Shown here in pieces: positions 50,819-59,486 of a DNA stretch of 64,000 nucleotides. The translations under genes and the position numbers were made by a program. Source of the DNA: Spirochaetia bacterium (GTDB taxonomy: Bacteria > Spirochaetota > Spirochaetia > Treponematales > Treponemataceae); assembly GCA_900769325.1 (NCBI GenBank), contig CAAGGF010000064.1:85475-149474 (forward strand). Reading direction: 5' to 3'. How positions within the stretch are numbered: the first letter of the stretch is position 1; each line of letters opens with the position of its first letter. The notes beneath the pieces were generated by a model, which saw only the letters and a program-made list of their open reading frames with translations, had not been told where the DNA came from and did not search any database.

Positions 50819-52915
50819 TTATTTGTTTCCGGCTTTCTTTTCTTCCTGATGTTTTTTGATTAATTCTTCAGCAACAGCGTTTGGAACTTTTGAATATTTC
50901 AAGAATTCCATTGTGAATTCACCTTTTCCCTGAGTTGAAGAGCGGAGAATTGTAGAGAATCCAAACATTTCTGAAAGCGGAACTTCTGCGTTTACAACAG
51001 TTGTATTATTTTCATCTGTTGATTCACCGATGATTCCTCGTCTCTGGTTGATAAGACCAAAAACATTTCCCTGGAATTCATTTGGAGCGGCAATCTGAAC
51101 TTTCATGATTGGTTCAAGAATTACAGGATTTGCATTTTTATAACCTTCACGGAAAGCACCGATTGCAGCAATCTGGAATGCGTTATCGTTAGAGTCTACT
51201 GGGTGAGACTGACCATCGTTGATAGTAACTTTTACACCAACAATAGGAGCTCCAATCAAAGAACCTTCTTTCATAGCTTTCTGGAAACCTTTATCACAAG
51301 AAGGAATGAATTCGTTAGGAATTGCACCACCTTTAATAGAATCAACAAATTCGTAATCTTTTTCTGTGATTGGTTCCATGAAACCTGCTACACGACCGTA
51401 CTGACCTGAACCACCAGACTGTTTTTTATGTGTATAGTTGAAGTCACCGCGTGAACAAATTGACTCACGGTAAGCAACCTGTGGAGCACCAGTTGTAACT
51501 TCACAGTTGTATTCGCGTTTCATTCGTTCTACATAAACTGCAAGATGAAGTTCACCCATTCCCTTGATGATTGTTTCGTTTGATTCTGGATCTGTGTATG
51601 TCTGGAATGTAGGGTCTTCTTTTGTAAAGCGGTTCAATGCCTTAGACATCTGCATAGCAGCCTGTTTGTCTTTTGGAGTAATTGAAAGAGAAATTACAGG
51701 CTCTGGAACGAACATAGAAGCCATTGAGTAATTTACTCCGCCATTTGTAAATGTATCACCAGAAGCACAGTCAACACCGAAAAGTGCTACGATATCGCCT
51801 GCACAACCTTCGTTAATATCTTCCATTTGAGCAGAATTCATGCGGACAAGACGACCGACTTTGAATTTTTTCTTTGTGCGGGTGTTGTAAAGTTCTTCAC
51901 CTTTTTTGATTTTTCCCTGATATACGCGTGTATATGTAAGCTGACCGTACTGACCGTCATCAAGTTTGAATGCAAGGGCAACACAAGGTTTGTTATCAGC
52001 TGATTCAAGTTCAACTTCTGCTTCGTTGTTGTCAAGGTCAAGAGCAACATTTTTTACTTCGTTTGGAGCAGGAAGATAGCGTACAACAGCATCAAGAAGC
52101 GGCTGAATACCTTTGTTTACATGTGCTGAACCACAGAATACACCTACAAACTGTTCTGCTAAAGTTCCTTTACGGATTGCAGCGATAACTTTTTCTTCTT
52201 CGATTCCGTCATAACCTTTTTCCATGATTTCTTCCATCAAAGAATCATCGAACATAGAAGCAGCATCAAGGAGTTCTTCGCGATATTTTTCTGCATCTGC
52301 CTTAAGGTTTTCCGGGATTTCTGCGATGCGGAGGTTTTCACCGTTTGCACCGTCGAAATAAATAGCCTTCATTCCTACAAGGTCAACAACGCCTTCAAGT
52401 TTGTCTTCAAGACCGATTGGAAGTTCCATCATGTGAGCGTTAAGTCCGAGTTTTTCACGAACCTGATTGCATACGCGGATTGGATTTGCACCCTGACGAT
52501 CACATTTGTTTACGAATGCAACGCGCGGTACATGATAGCGTTTAAGCTGGCGGTCTACAGTAATTGACTGAGACTGAACGCCTGCAACGGCACACAAAAT
52601 CATGATTGCACCGTCAAGAACGCGAAGTGAACGTTCAACTTCTACAGTGAAGTCTACGTGACCTGGAGTATCGATAAGATTGATTATTGTATCTTTCCAC
52701 TGAACCTGAGTTGCTGCTGACTGAATTGTGATTCCGCGTTCGCGTTCCAGTTCCATGTTGTCCATTACAGCACCAACACCATCTTTTCCCCTAACTTCGT
52801 GAATTGCGTGAATTTTGTTACAATAAAACAAAATGCGTTCAGAAGTTGTTGTTTTACCTGAGTCAATGTGAGCACTGATACCGATATTTCTCATTTTTGA
52901 AATATCAAAAGCCAT
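50819..52915 (-). CDS. fusA: Elongation factor G, spirochaete EFG1 type
   Basis: The protein has 698 residues, a full-length EF-G that moves tRNA and mRNA through the ribosome with GTP. The G domain has AHIDSGKTT (about 15-23), DTPGHVD (82-88) and NKCD (136-139), the last with Cys in place of the usual variable residue. The opening [16 protein letters not shown] and [19 protein letters not shown] are closer to mitochondrial EFG1 than to E. coli FusA. Spirochaetes, planctomycetes and delta-proteobacteria are known to have such spdEFG1 and spdEFG2 paralogues with split translocation and recycling roles; this looks like the translocation type. It is a single-gene unit with promoter and terminator. 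Confidence 0.93.
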   Translation of the reverse strand: MAFDISKMRNIGISAHIDSGKTTTSERILFYCNKIHAIHEVRGKDGVGAVMDNMELERERGITIQSAATQVQWKDTIINLIDTPGHVDFTVEVERSLRVLDGAIMILCAVAGVQSQSITVDRQLKRYHVPRVAFVNKCDRQGANPIRVCNQVREKLGLNAHMMELPIGLEDKLEGVVDLVGMKAIYFDGANGENLRIAEIPENLKADAEKYREELLDAASMFDDSLMEEIMEKGYDGIEEEKVIAAIRKGTLAEQFVGVFCGSAHVNKGIQPLLDAVVRYLPAPNEVKNVALDLDNNEAEVELESADNKPCVALAFKLDDGQYGQLTYTRVYQGKIKKGEELYNTRTKKKFKVGRLVRMNSAQMEDINEGCAGDIVALFGVDCASGDTFTNGGVNYSMASMFVPEPVISLSITPKDKQAAMQMSKALNRFTKEDPTFQTYTDPESNETIIKGMGELHLAVYVERMKREYNCEVTTGAPQVAYRESICSRGDFNYTHKKQSGGSGQYGRVAGFMEPITEKDYEFVDSIKGGAIPNEFIPSCDKGFQKAMKEGSLIGAPIVGVKVTINDGQSHPVDSNDNAFQIAAIGAFREGYKNANPVILEPIMKVQIAAPNEFQGNVFGLINQRRGIIGESTDENNTTVVNAEVPLSEMFGFSTILRSSTQGKGEFTMEFLKYSKVPNAVAEELIKKHQEEKKAGNK

Positions 52916-52965
52916 ATTGTTACCTCTTAATAATAATTTAAAAAATTTGCAAAACTAGTTCTATA

Positions 52966-52994
52966 ATAATACAAAAAAATTATGTATTATTCAA
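52966..52994 (-). promoter_or_regulatory. Promoter of the EF-G gene
   Basis: On the minus strand TTGAAT (52989-52994) and TATTAT (52966-52971) are 17 bases apart. The leader would be about 44 bases long and ends with AAGAGG before the ATG. Confidence 0.6.
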
Positions 52995-53011
52995 TAACAA
53001 CAGTAATAAAA

Positions 53012-54439
53012 TTATTTAAAAGTATAATTCACCCCACAGGAAACATTCAGAACAAAAAATTTCATTTTCTTTCTATAATAAAATACAATTTCAGGCTTTA
53101 TAGAAGAAATTTTTTCTTCATTTACGGAAGAAGAAATCTTAAAATACGATTTTAAACTCTTATCGCTAAAAAAATATGCGTAAAAAGAAATGGATGCCTC
53201 AGATGAAAAATCAACAGATTCTGTCCTTGAAAAAAAAGAATAAGAAAAACTAAGCGATGAATTAAAAAAATCGTAAAAATAAGACTTTAAGGAAAAAACA
53301 TATTCTGTTTTTGAAAAAATTGATTTTACATTTTTTAAATCGAATTCAGAAAAATCAAGATAATTTGTGCCAAAGACAAATCTCGAAGACATTTTTAAAG
53401 TTCTAAGTTCAATGCCTAAAGAAGATTTTCCAAGAATTTCAGGCTCATCAAAAACAGAAACTTTTTTCTTTTCCAGAAAAGACGAAAATCCGAAATTCAA
53501 CATGAATTTATTGTTCGGGGAAAAAACTTTGAATTCTGGAAGAAATTTCAATTGAAAAAGCGATGTAAGATTTTTCCCGGAAGAAGTAATTATTTCATCA
53601 TAAGTTGAAAAAAATCCTTGAAAACCAACCGAAAAATGCCCGGCTTTTATTTTATTCTGACTTGAAAAAGTAAAATTCACTTCGGAAAAAGGACTTTCAT
53701 AAACATTCATCGAAAAAAACGAATCAAAAACAGGCGATGTCATATTCCATTGAAAATTTGCTGAAAAGATTTTTGTTTCAGGATAAAGACAAACCTTGCT
53801 TTTCCACGAAGAAGATTCTTTTTCAACCGTAAAAAATCCAAAACTCAGAGAAGCCTGCATAATTTTTTTCTTTCCAAGGCTGAATTTTGAAAACACGCTG
53901 GAAACAAATTTTAAATCAGAATCACAGAACGCACTGAAATTCAGTTTTTTCAAAAAAGATTCTTTTTCTTTAAAAATCAAATTTACAGACGCCGATGCAG
54001 AATACGGTTTTTCAGAAGATGTAAGCGATGGAAGAAAAATTTCTACGCCTGAAACAGAACTCACAGAATTTGAAAACGGCGAAATATAACTTGAAAGTGC
54101 CGGCGAATTCATTTTTGAAACAGAACCGCCTTGCAAAAGGTTTCCAGCCTTAATTTCAAGCGGAATGTTAAACAGACTTAAAAAATTTATATCAGAGCCG
54201 AACTGAACTTTTTTCAGCGAAAAATCGTCGTCAAATTTGCAAGTTTGCGAAGAATCAAAAATTCTTAAATCCATGCCTTTTAAAACGATTTTTGAACCGG
54301 CTTTCACGGAATACGAAGAATCTTTTTCTTTCAGGTTAAATGCGGCCTTTGAATCAAATTCTGCGTATTTAAAAAAATTTTCTTCAGCAAAAATTAACTG
54401 AACCAATAAAAATCCGAAAGCAAAAAATATTTTTTTCAT
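53012..54439 (-). CDS. Exported beta-barrel-like protein, function unknown
   Basis: The protein has 475 residues with a signal peptide (KKIFFAFGFLLVQLIFA). The rest is unusually rich in Phe and Ser (repeated SFSFF, FSSF, SLSFSYSFFSRTE types), beta-strand in pattern and ends in FVLNVSCGVNYTFK. This fits an outer-membrane barrel without recognisable family. No ribosome site is present before the ATG at 54439, and a promoter-like pair lies only eight bases upstream. That promoter shares a 19-base block with the one before yifB. Confidence 0.7.
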   Translation of the reverse strand: MKKIFFAFGFLLVQLIFAEENFFKYAEFDSKAAFNLKEKDSSYSVKAGSKIVLKGMDLRIFDSSQTCKFDDDFSLKKVQFGSDINFLSLFNIPLEIKAGNLLQGGSVSKMNSPALSSYISPFSNSVSSVSGVEIFLPSLTSSEKPYSASASVNLIFKEKESFLKKLNFSAFCDSDLKFVSSVFSKFSLGKKKIMQASLSFGFFTVEKESSSWKSKVCLYPETKIFSANFQWNMTSPVFDSFFSMNVYESPFSEVNFTFSSQNKIKAGHFSVGFQGFFSTYDEIITSSGKNLTSLFQLKFLPEFKVFSPNNKFMLNFGFSSFLEKKKVSVFDEPEILGKSSLGIELRTLKMSSRFVFGTNYLDFSEFDLKNVKSIFSKTEYVFSLKSYFYDFFNSSLSFSYSFFSRTESVDFSSEASISFYAYFFSDKSLKSYFKISSSVNEEKISSIKPEIVFYYRKKMKFFVLNVSCGVNYTFK

Positions 54440-54447
54440 ACATTATT

Positions 54448-54481
54448 TAAATACGCGAAAACTTTCACTTTCGGCAAAAAA
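54448..54481 (-). promoter_or_regulatory. Promoter with 19-base block shared with yifB
   Basis: On the minus strand TTGCCG (54472-54477) and TATTTA (54448-54453) are 18 bases apart. The block TTTTTTGCCGAAAGTGAAA (54463-54481) is identical to 55600-55618 on the plus strand. Inside it and the next bases lie CGAAA and TTTCG as short inverted arms. Confidence 0.6.
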
Positions 54482-54501
54482 AAACAAAAAAAATTTAAAA
54501 A

Positions 54502-54537
54502 AAATAAAAAAAAAGCATTCACCAGAAGATGAATGCC
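54502..54537 (-). terminator. Terminator after the SPOR gene
   Basis: Stem GCATTCA (54515-54521) pairs with TGAATGC (54530-54536). On the minus strand nine T follow. It ends the gene at 54573-55436. Confidence 0.85.
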
Positions 54538-54572
54538 TTAATTTTAAGACTGAAAAGCCTTATGGTTTCTGT

Positions 54573-55436
54573 TTACTCTACAACTGTGCTTGTTACATAA
54601 CTCTGTGAAGAAGCGAAACTGTCAATTTTGGCAATTTCTGAGCGCCAATATTCTGCTTCGCTTTTTGTTGTATAAGGTCCTACGCGCACACGATAATAGA
54701 GTTTGTCACTGGTGTCTTTATAAGTAAAAACATCCGCAGTAATTTTATTTTCACCTAGAACTGCTCTAGCTGAATCTGCATTTTTTCGGCTTGTAAGGGA
54801 AGCAACCTGAATCCAATACTGAGTTGATTTTTTTGTTTCTGAAACAGTTTTCTTTTCAGAAACAGATTTTACAGGTGCCTTCGATACGCTTTCCGATTTT
54901 TTTACAGGCGAAATCTTTTTTTCCGTGACAGGATTTGATTTTGCAACAACTTTTCTTTCTACAACATCTTTCTTTTCAGGAATATTTGATGAAACCTGAA
55001 CTTTTTCTGAAGGCTGAAAAGTTTTTTCCGGTTTTTCTGAAAAATCTTTTGCACTTATGACAGTTGCATTTTCAACATAAACTGTAACATCTCCAGTTTT
55101 TGCAACCTGATTTTCATGTTCACTCAAGTTTGTGGCAAAATTATTTTCATTAAAAGATGAAACTTTTTCCGGAATATCCTGATTTTCGCTCAAATTTGAC
55201 TCAAGCGGATTTTCTGAAATTTCAGGATTTAAATCTACAATCTGCCGTTCAGTTTCTGCTGATTTTTCAACCGGTGCAATAGAAACCCAGCCGTTTGATT
55301 CAGTTACCGAAGCTGTTTTTGCAATTGATTTTGGAGCACGGGTTTGCGGTGAATAAATTATTAACGCTCCGCCTAAAACAACAAGAAGAAAAATTCCAAC
55401 TGCTGCTGTAATCCATAAAATTCTTTTCTGTTCCAT
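54573..55436 (-). CDS. SPOR-domain membrane protein
   Basis: The protein has 287 residues. After a few residues one membrane helix is seen at about 8-28 (ILWITAAVGIFLLVVLGGALIIY). A long Ser/Glu/Lys-rich spacer with repeated EKK and VSEK units follows. The last 75 residues (TQYWIQVASLTSRKNADSARAVLGENKIT written here in part, YYRVRVGPYTTKSEAEYWRSEI) are a SPOR domain, which binds denuded peptidoglycan strands at division sites. The layout matches FtsN-like or DamX-like proteins. It is divergent from yifB and is likely an envelope or division protein. Confidence 0.88.
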   Translation of the reverse strand: MEQKRILWITAAVGIFLLVVLGGALIIYSPQTRAPKSIAKTASVTESNGWVSIAPVEKSAETERQIVDLNPEISENPLESNLSENQDIPEKVSSFNENNFATNLSEHENQVAKTGDVTVYVENATVISAKDFSEKPEKTFQPSEKVQVSSNIPEKKDVVERKVVAKSNPVTEKKISPVKKSESVSKAPVKSVSEKKTVSETKKSTQYWIQVASLTSRKNADSARAVLGENKITADVFTYKDTSDKLYYRVRVGPYTTKSEAEYWRSEIAKIDSFASSQSYVTSTVVE

Positions 55437-55599
55437 ATCAAAATCCTTTTGGCTTTTTAAAACCCCAAAGAATAAAATTTTAGAGATTCACTTAAAGCCC
55501 TTACATTACATATCGGAATTTGAAAAAAGAACTTTACTTTTTTAAAAGAATTTTAAGAATTCAAAAGAATTTTCAATTTTTTTAAAATTTTTTTTCGAA

Positions 55600-55633
55600 T
55601 TTTTTGCCGAAAGTGAAAATTTGCGAATATATA
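55600..55633 (+). promoter_or_regulatory. Promoter of yifB with shared 19-base block
   Basis: TTGCCG (55604-55609) and TATATA (55628-55633) are 18 bases apart, the same spacing as in front of the exported barrel gene at 54439. Bases 55600-55618 are identical to that site. The leader would be about 40 bases long. Confidence 0.6.
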
Positions 55634-55678
55634 TATTATGGAAACCTGAAAAAATCAGATTTTCCATGTGAGGTATTT

Positions 55679-57250
55679 ATGCAGATTTATTCGTTTTCTC
55701 CTTTTGGATATGAAGGCTCCCTTGTAACTGTTGAAGTTGATTTAAGGCGCGGAATTCCGGCTATCGACATTGTAGGTCTTGCAGATGGTGCGGTAAAAGA
55801 ATCCCGCGAAAGGATGCAGGCTGCGATTAAAAATTCAGGGTTTGAATTTCCTTGTGAAAGAGTTTTAATCAGTCTTTCTCCTGCGGATTTGAAAAAAGAA
55901 GGAGCCGGATTTGATCTTGCAATTGCATTAGGTGTACTTGCTGAAAAGAATTCTGAAAATCTTGACAAATCGTTTCCGGTTCTTGTGATGGGTGAACTTG
56001 AGCTTTCGGGAAAAGTCAGAAATGTGCGTGGCGTTCATGCGGCTGTAAGCACTGCGTTCAGTTCAGGAATTACAAGATGTATTGTTCCAAGCGGAAATGC
56101 AGAAGAAGCTCGTGAAGTAAAAGGAATGAAAGTCTTTGGAGCGACAAGTCTTGAAAATGCGTTCTTTGCCTTAAATAATCCTTCGTCTTTTTCTGAGATT
56201 GGAGAAAAAAAATCAGGCGATGAATGGTTTAAGATGAACGGTTCTGTAGAATTTGAAGGCGTGTGGTTTCCTAAACAGGAAGAACAGTACGAATTTTCAG
56301 AGATTACAGGACAGAGAAATCTTGTTCGTGCTTTGGAAATTGCTGCGTGCGGAGGTCATAATTTAATTGCGGTTGGTTCTCCTGGCTGCGGAAAAACTAT
56401 GGCTTTGCAAAAATTTCCTGGTCTTCTTCCAGTTTTGACGAATGAAGAATCACAGTCCATTACGCGGATAATGTCACTTGCCGGGCTTTTGCCTAGCCAT
56501 CAGTCTATAATAAGATTGGCTCCGTTCAGAATGCCTCATCAGACTGCAAGCATTGAAGGGCTTTGTGGTGGAGGACCTCTTTGCCGGCCTGGTGAAATCT
56601 CACTTGCACATAACGGCGTCTTATTTTTAGATGAAGCAGCAGAATTTCGGACATCTGTACTACAAATGCTAAGAGTACCTCTTGAAAGCGGCAGGATAAC
56701 TTTAAGCAGGGCTGGTCGCTCTACAGTTTTTCCTGCTGACTTTCAACTTCTTATGGCGACCAACCCTTGTCCGTGCGGGAATTTGGGTTCAGAGTCAAAA
56801 ATATGTCTTTGCAGTGCAAGAAGCGTAGAACTTTACTGGAAAAAACTTTCGGGGCCGCTTCTTGACAGAATTGACATAAGAGTTCCAATCAAAAACAAAA
56901 CAGAATCAAGGAGGCAAAATGATGATTCACAAAATGTCAAGACTTTCTCAACTGAAGAACTTAGAAAAAAAATCGCAAAAGGTGTCAGTATTCAGAGAAA
57001 ACGGCAGGGAACAAAAAATGCAAAACTTTCACCGTCTCAAATTCATTCCTTCTGCGAAATGGATTCAGATACGAAAAACTTTTTAAGCAATTATGCAGAA
57101 AGATACAGTTTTTCACCAAGAGCGCTCTCTTCAGTTTTAAAAGTTTCACGAACAATTGCAGATATGGAAGGAAGAAAAAATATTATTCTTGAAGATGTAA
57201 AGGAAGCGGCCGGATTTAGAAACGGTTTAAAAGATTTTATAAATATATGA
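55679..57250 (+). CDS. comM: YifB/ComM-family AAA ATPase
   Basis: The protein has 523 residues. I chose the ATG at 55679 with TGAGG upstream; an earlier in-frame TTG lies inside the promoter. The N-terminal part (GYEGSLVTVEVDLRRGIPAIDIVGLADGAVKE) is the ChlI-like domain, as in YifB. The AAA+ Mg-chelatase part has Walker A GSPGCGKT and Walker B NGVLFLDEAAEF, then the arginine-finger region LLDRIDIRVPI, and a C-terminal Mg-chelatase helical domain ending in DVKEAAGFRNGL. ComM is a hexameric branch-migration helicase that helps integrate DNA in natural transformation. A role in recombination is thus likely; no other competence gene lies in the window. Confidence 0.93.
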   Translation: MQIYSFSPFGYEGSLVTVEVDLRRGIPAIDIVGLADGAVKESRERMQAAIKNSGFEFPCERVLISLSPADLKKEGAGFDLAIALGVLAEKNSENLDKSFPVLVMGELELSGKVRNVRGVHAAVSTAFSSGITRCIVPSGNAEEAREVKGMKVFGATSLENAFFALNNPSSFSEIGEKKSGDEWFKMNGSVEFEGVWFPKQEEQYEFSEITGQRNLVRALEIAACGGHNLIAVGSPGCGKTMALQKFPGLLPVLTNEESQSITRIMSLAGLLPSHQSIIRLAPFRMPHQTASIEGLCGGGPLCRPGEISLAHNGVLFLDEAAEFRTSVLQMLRVPLESGRITLSRAGRSTVFPADFQLLMATNPCPCGNLGSESKICLCSARSVELYWKKLSGPLLDRIDIRVPIKNKTESRRQNDDSQNVKTFSTEELRKKIAKGVSIQRKRQGTKNAKLSPSQIHSFCEMDSDTKNFLSNYAERYSFSPRALSSVLKVSRTIADMEGRKNIILEDVKEAAGFRNGLKDFINI

Positions 57251-57260
57251 AAAAAATAAA

Positions 57261-57320
57261 AAAGCCGTCTGGAAAATCAGAATCGTAAATTGATTAACTG
57301 ATTTTTTAGACAGCCTTTAT
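57261..57320 (+). terminator. Weak hairpin after yifB
   Basis: AAAGCCGTCT and the following AAAATCAG pair imperfectly with CTGATTTT and AGACAGCCTTT. The T run is short. It may end yifB transcription before the tRNA gene on the other strand. Confidence 0.45.
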
Positions 57321-57321
57321 A

Positions 57322-57404
57322 TACCGGAGAAGAGACTTGAACTCTTACGCCATTGCTGACAAAAGATTTTGAGTCTTTCGTGTCTACCATTCCACCACTC
57401 CGGC
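57322..57404 (-). tRNA. tRNA-Leu (anticodon CAA)
   Basis: Read on the minus strand, the 83-base gene starts GCCGGAG and ends CTCCGGT plus discriminator A; the seven-base acceptor stem has one G-T pair. The anticodon stem AAAGA/TCTTT encloses the loop CTCAAAA, giving anticodon CAA for Leu codon TTG. The long variable arm and the T arm with GAGTTCAAGTC loop are as in class II leucine tRNA. CCA is not encoded. The promoter lies at 57415-57443. Confidence 0.95.
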
Positions 57405-57414
57405 AAGTTTCCTT

Positions 57415-57443
57415 AATATATCAAATTTAAAAGGGTTTTTCAA
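57415..57443 (-). promoter_or_regulatory. Promoter of tRNA-Leu
   Basis: On the minus strand TTGAAA (57438-57443) and TATATT (57415-57420) are 17 bases apart. The tRNA begins 10 bases after the -10 box. Confidence 0.65.
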
Positions 57444-57510
57444 GTAGCAAAATAATATTATACTAAAAATATTTCATGGGAATAAACTGTTCAAAAAATA
57501 CAGTCTGCTG

Positions 57511-57582
57511 TGTCATTCTAAACTTGTTTCAAAATCTTAACGCTATATGCAATGTAGATGATGAAATAAATTCAGCATGACA
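57511..57582. repeat. REP/MITE-like imperfect palindrome
   Basis: A 72-base element with 27-base arms: the left arm starts TGTCATTCTAAACTTGTTTC (57511) and the right arm ends AAATTCAGCATGACA (57582). When the right arm is turned round, 21 of 27 bases match. The loop is 18 bases. Similar TGTCATTCTGAACTTGTTTC palindromes are scattered in many bacterial genomes. No transposase is near. Confidence 0.7.
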
Positions 57583-57628
57583 AAAATTATTGGTCAGCCT
57601 ATTCTTAATTTATGTTCATGGTGATTTT

Positions 57629-59461
57629 ATGACTCCAGAAAAAATTTTAAAATCGGTTTTCGGGTATGAAAAATTCAGACCGCTGCAAAAAGAAATAATC
57701 AACAATGTCCTCAATAAAAAAGACACTCTTGCAATAATGCCAACGGGAGGCGGAAAATCACTGTGTTATCAAATTCCTGCGATGATTTTTGAAGGAATTA
57801 CAATCGTAGTTTCACCACTTATTTCCCTAATGCAAGATCAGGTTGATTCCCTTAGAGAAAATGGAGTTCCGGCGGTTTATTTAAACAGTTCCGTAAACTG
57901 GGACAACTATCTTGAAATCGTAAAAGATTTAAAAAGCGGAAATATAAAAATCGTCTATGTTTCACCAGAAGGATTGAACACTTCAAGAATGCAGAATCTT
58001 TTTCACGATTGTTCAGTTCCAATAAAATGCATTACAATTGATGAAGCACACTGCGTTTCTGAATGGGGACACGATTTTCGCCCGGATTACCTTGAAATCG
58101 CAAGTTTCAGAAGACAATTTCCAAATGCCGTCTTGCTTGCACTTACTGCAACTGCGACTCATCAAGTTCAGTCCGACATAATACAAAACCTTCACATGAA
58201 AAATCCTGAAGTTAAAACTGCAAGTTTCAACCGCGAAAATATTTTTCTTGAAGTAAAACCAAAGAAAAACGCATTAAATCAGGTTCTTGAATGTTTAAAA
58301 GAACATCAAAAAGAATGCGGAATTATTTACTGTTTTTCAAGAAAGCAGGTCGATTCACTTTTTGATTCGCTTGAGAATCTTGGATATTCGGTTTCAAAAT
58401 ATCACGCAGGACTTTCAGATTCAGAGCGCAAAAAAAATCAGGACGAATTTTTAAAAGACGAAATTCAGATTATGATTGCAACAGTTGCATTCGGAATGGG
58501 CATAAACAAATCTAATGTCCGTTTTGTAATCCACTACGACATGCCAAAATCACTTGAAGAATATTATCAGGAAATCGGAAGAGCCGGAAGAGACGGACTA
58601 GCAAGCCACGCACTGCTTCTTTACAGTAGTCAGGACATTCACAAAATCAGATATTTTTTTGAAGAATCAAGCGACCCGCAAAAATCTGAAAAACTTCTTC
58701 AAGGAATCATAAATTACGCTTCAGCTAAAACCTGCCGCAGAAAAGTTCTTTTAAATTATTTCGGTGAAAAATTTGAAAATCCGACGGAAAAAGAATGTTG
58801 CTGCGACATCTGCCTTCAAGGTCCTCTTCCTCTAAAAGATTTAACAGTCCCTGCTCAAAAATTTATGAGCTGCATAATAAGAACAAACGCAAGATTCGGA
58901 ATAAATTACATCGTCGACATTCTGCTCGGTTCAAAAGCAAAACGAATCATAGAAAATCACCACGACAGACTTTCAACATGGGGAATCGGAAAAGAACTTT
59001 CAAAAGAAAACTGGATGAGTCTTGGAGATTATCTTATCGAAAACAATTATATAGTAAAAACCGGCGATTATAATATTCTGCAAATAACGCAAAAAGGAAA
59101 AAATTCACTCGTAAACCGCGAAAAAATTCTTCTTCCAGTAAATTTTTCAGTTGAACGGATAATCAATCAAAAACCGCAGAAACAAATTTCAAAAGCAACG
59201 CAAAAAACCAGAAATTTCATTCAAAGCCTTTCAGATTCAGACTTGATGCTCTACAATGCACTCAAAGACTGGAGGAAAAAATCTGCCGACGAACAAAATA
59301 TTCCGCCTTATATAATTTTCGGGGACAAAACAATCGAAGACCTTGTAGAAAAAAAGCCCAAGACGAATCTTGAGCTTTTAAGCGTTTTTGGAATCGGAGA
59401 ACTTAAAGCAGAAAAAATCGGCTCTCAAGTTCTACGCATTATTTCAGACCATTTAAACTGA
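57629..59461 (+). CDS. recQ: RecQ DNA helicase
   Basis: The protein has 610 residues. The ATG at 57629 has GGTGA upstream. It is a superfamily II 3'-5' helicase: Walker A MPTGGGKSLC (37-46), DEAH box IDEAHCVSEWGHDF (about 137-150), motif VI QEIGRAGRDG. The RecQ zinc-binding Cys cluster is in CRRKVLLNYFGE and ECCCDIC. A C-terminal HRDC domain is present (LELLSVFGIGELKAEKIG). RecQ unwinds recombination and repair intermediates. It stands alone with a REP-like element in its upstream region. Full length and motifs are intact. Confidence 0.95.
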   Translation: MTPEKILKSVFGYEKFRPLQKEIINNVLNKKDTLAIMPTGGGKSLCYQIPAMIFEGITIVVSPLISLMQDQVDSLRENGVPAVYLNSSVNWDNYLEIVKDLKSGNIKIVYVSPEGLNTSRMQNLFHDCSVPIKCITIDEAHCVSEWGHDFRPDYLEIASFRRQFPNAVLLALTATATHQVQSDIIQNLHMKNPEVKTASFNRENIFLEVKPKKNALNQVLECLKEHQKECGIIYCFSRKQVDSLFDSLENLGYSVSKYHAGLSDSERKKNQDEFLKDEIQIMIATVAFGMGINKSNVRFVIHYDMPKSLEEYYQEIGRAGRDGLASHALLLYSSQDIHKIRYFFEESSDPQKSEKLLQGIINYASAKTCRRKVLLNYFGEKFENPTEKECCCDICLQGPLPLKDLTVPAQKFMSCIIRTNARFGINYIVDILLGSKAKRIIENHHDRLSTWGIGKELSKENWMSLGDYLIENNYIVKTGDYNILQITQKGKNSLVNREKILLPVNFSVERIINQKPQKQISKATQKTRNFIQSLSDSDLMLYNALKDWRKKSADEQNIPPYIIFGDKTIEDLVEKKPKTNLELLSVFGIGELKAEKIGSQVLRIISDHLN

Positions 59462-59486
59462 AAATTTTAAAAATGCGATGAAAAAA

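Noticed and set aside
55587..55613. Possible sigma-28 (FliA) promoter, because of GCCGAAAG
   Set aside because: No TAAA box lies 15 bases upstream at either copy of the block; the 18-base spaced -35/-10 pair explains it better.
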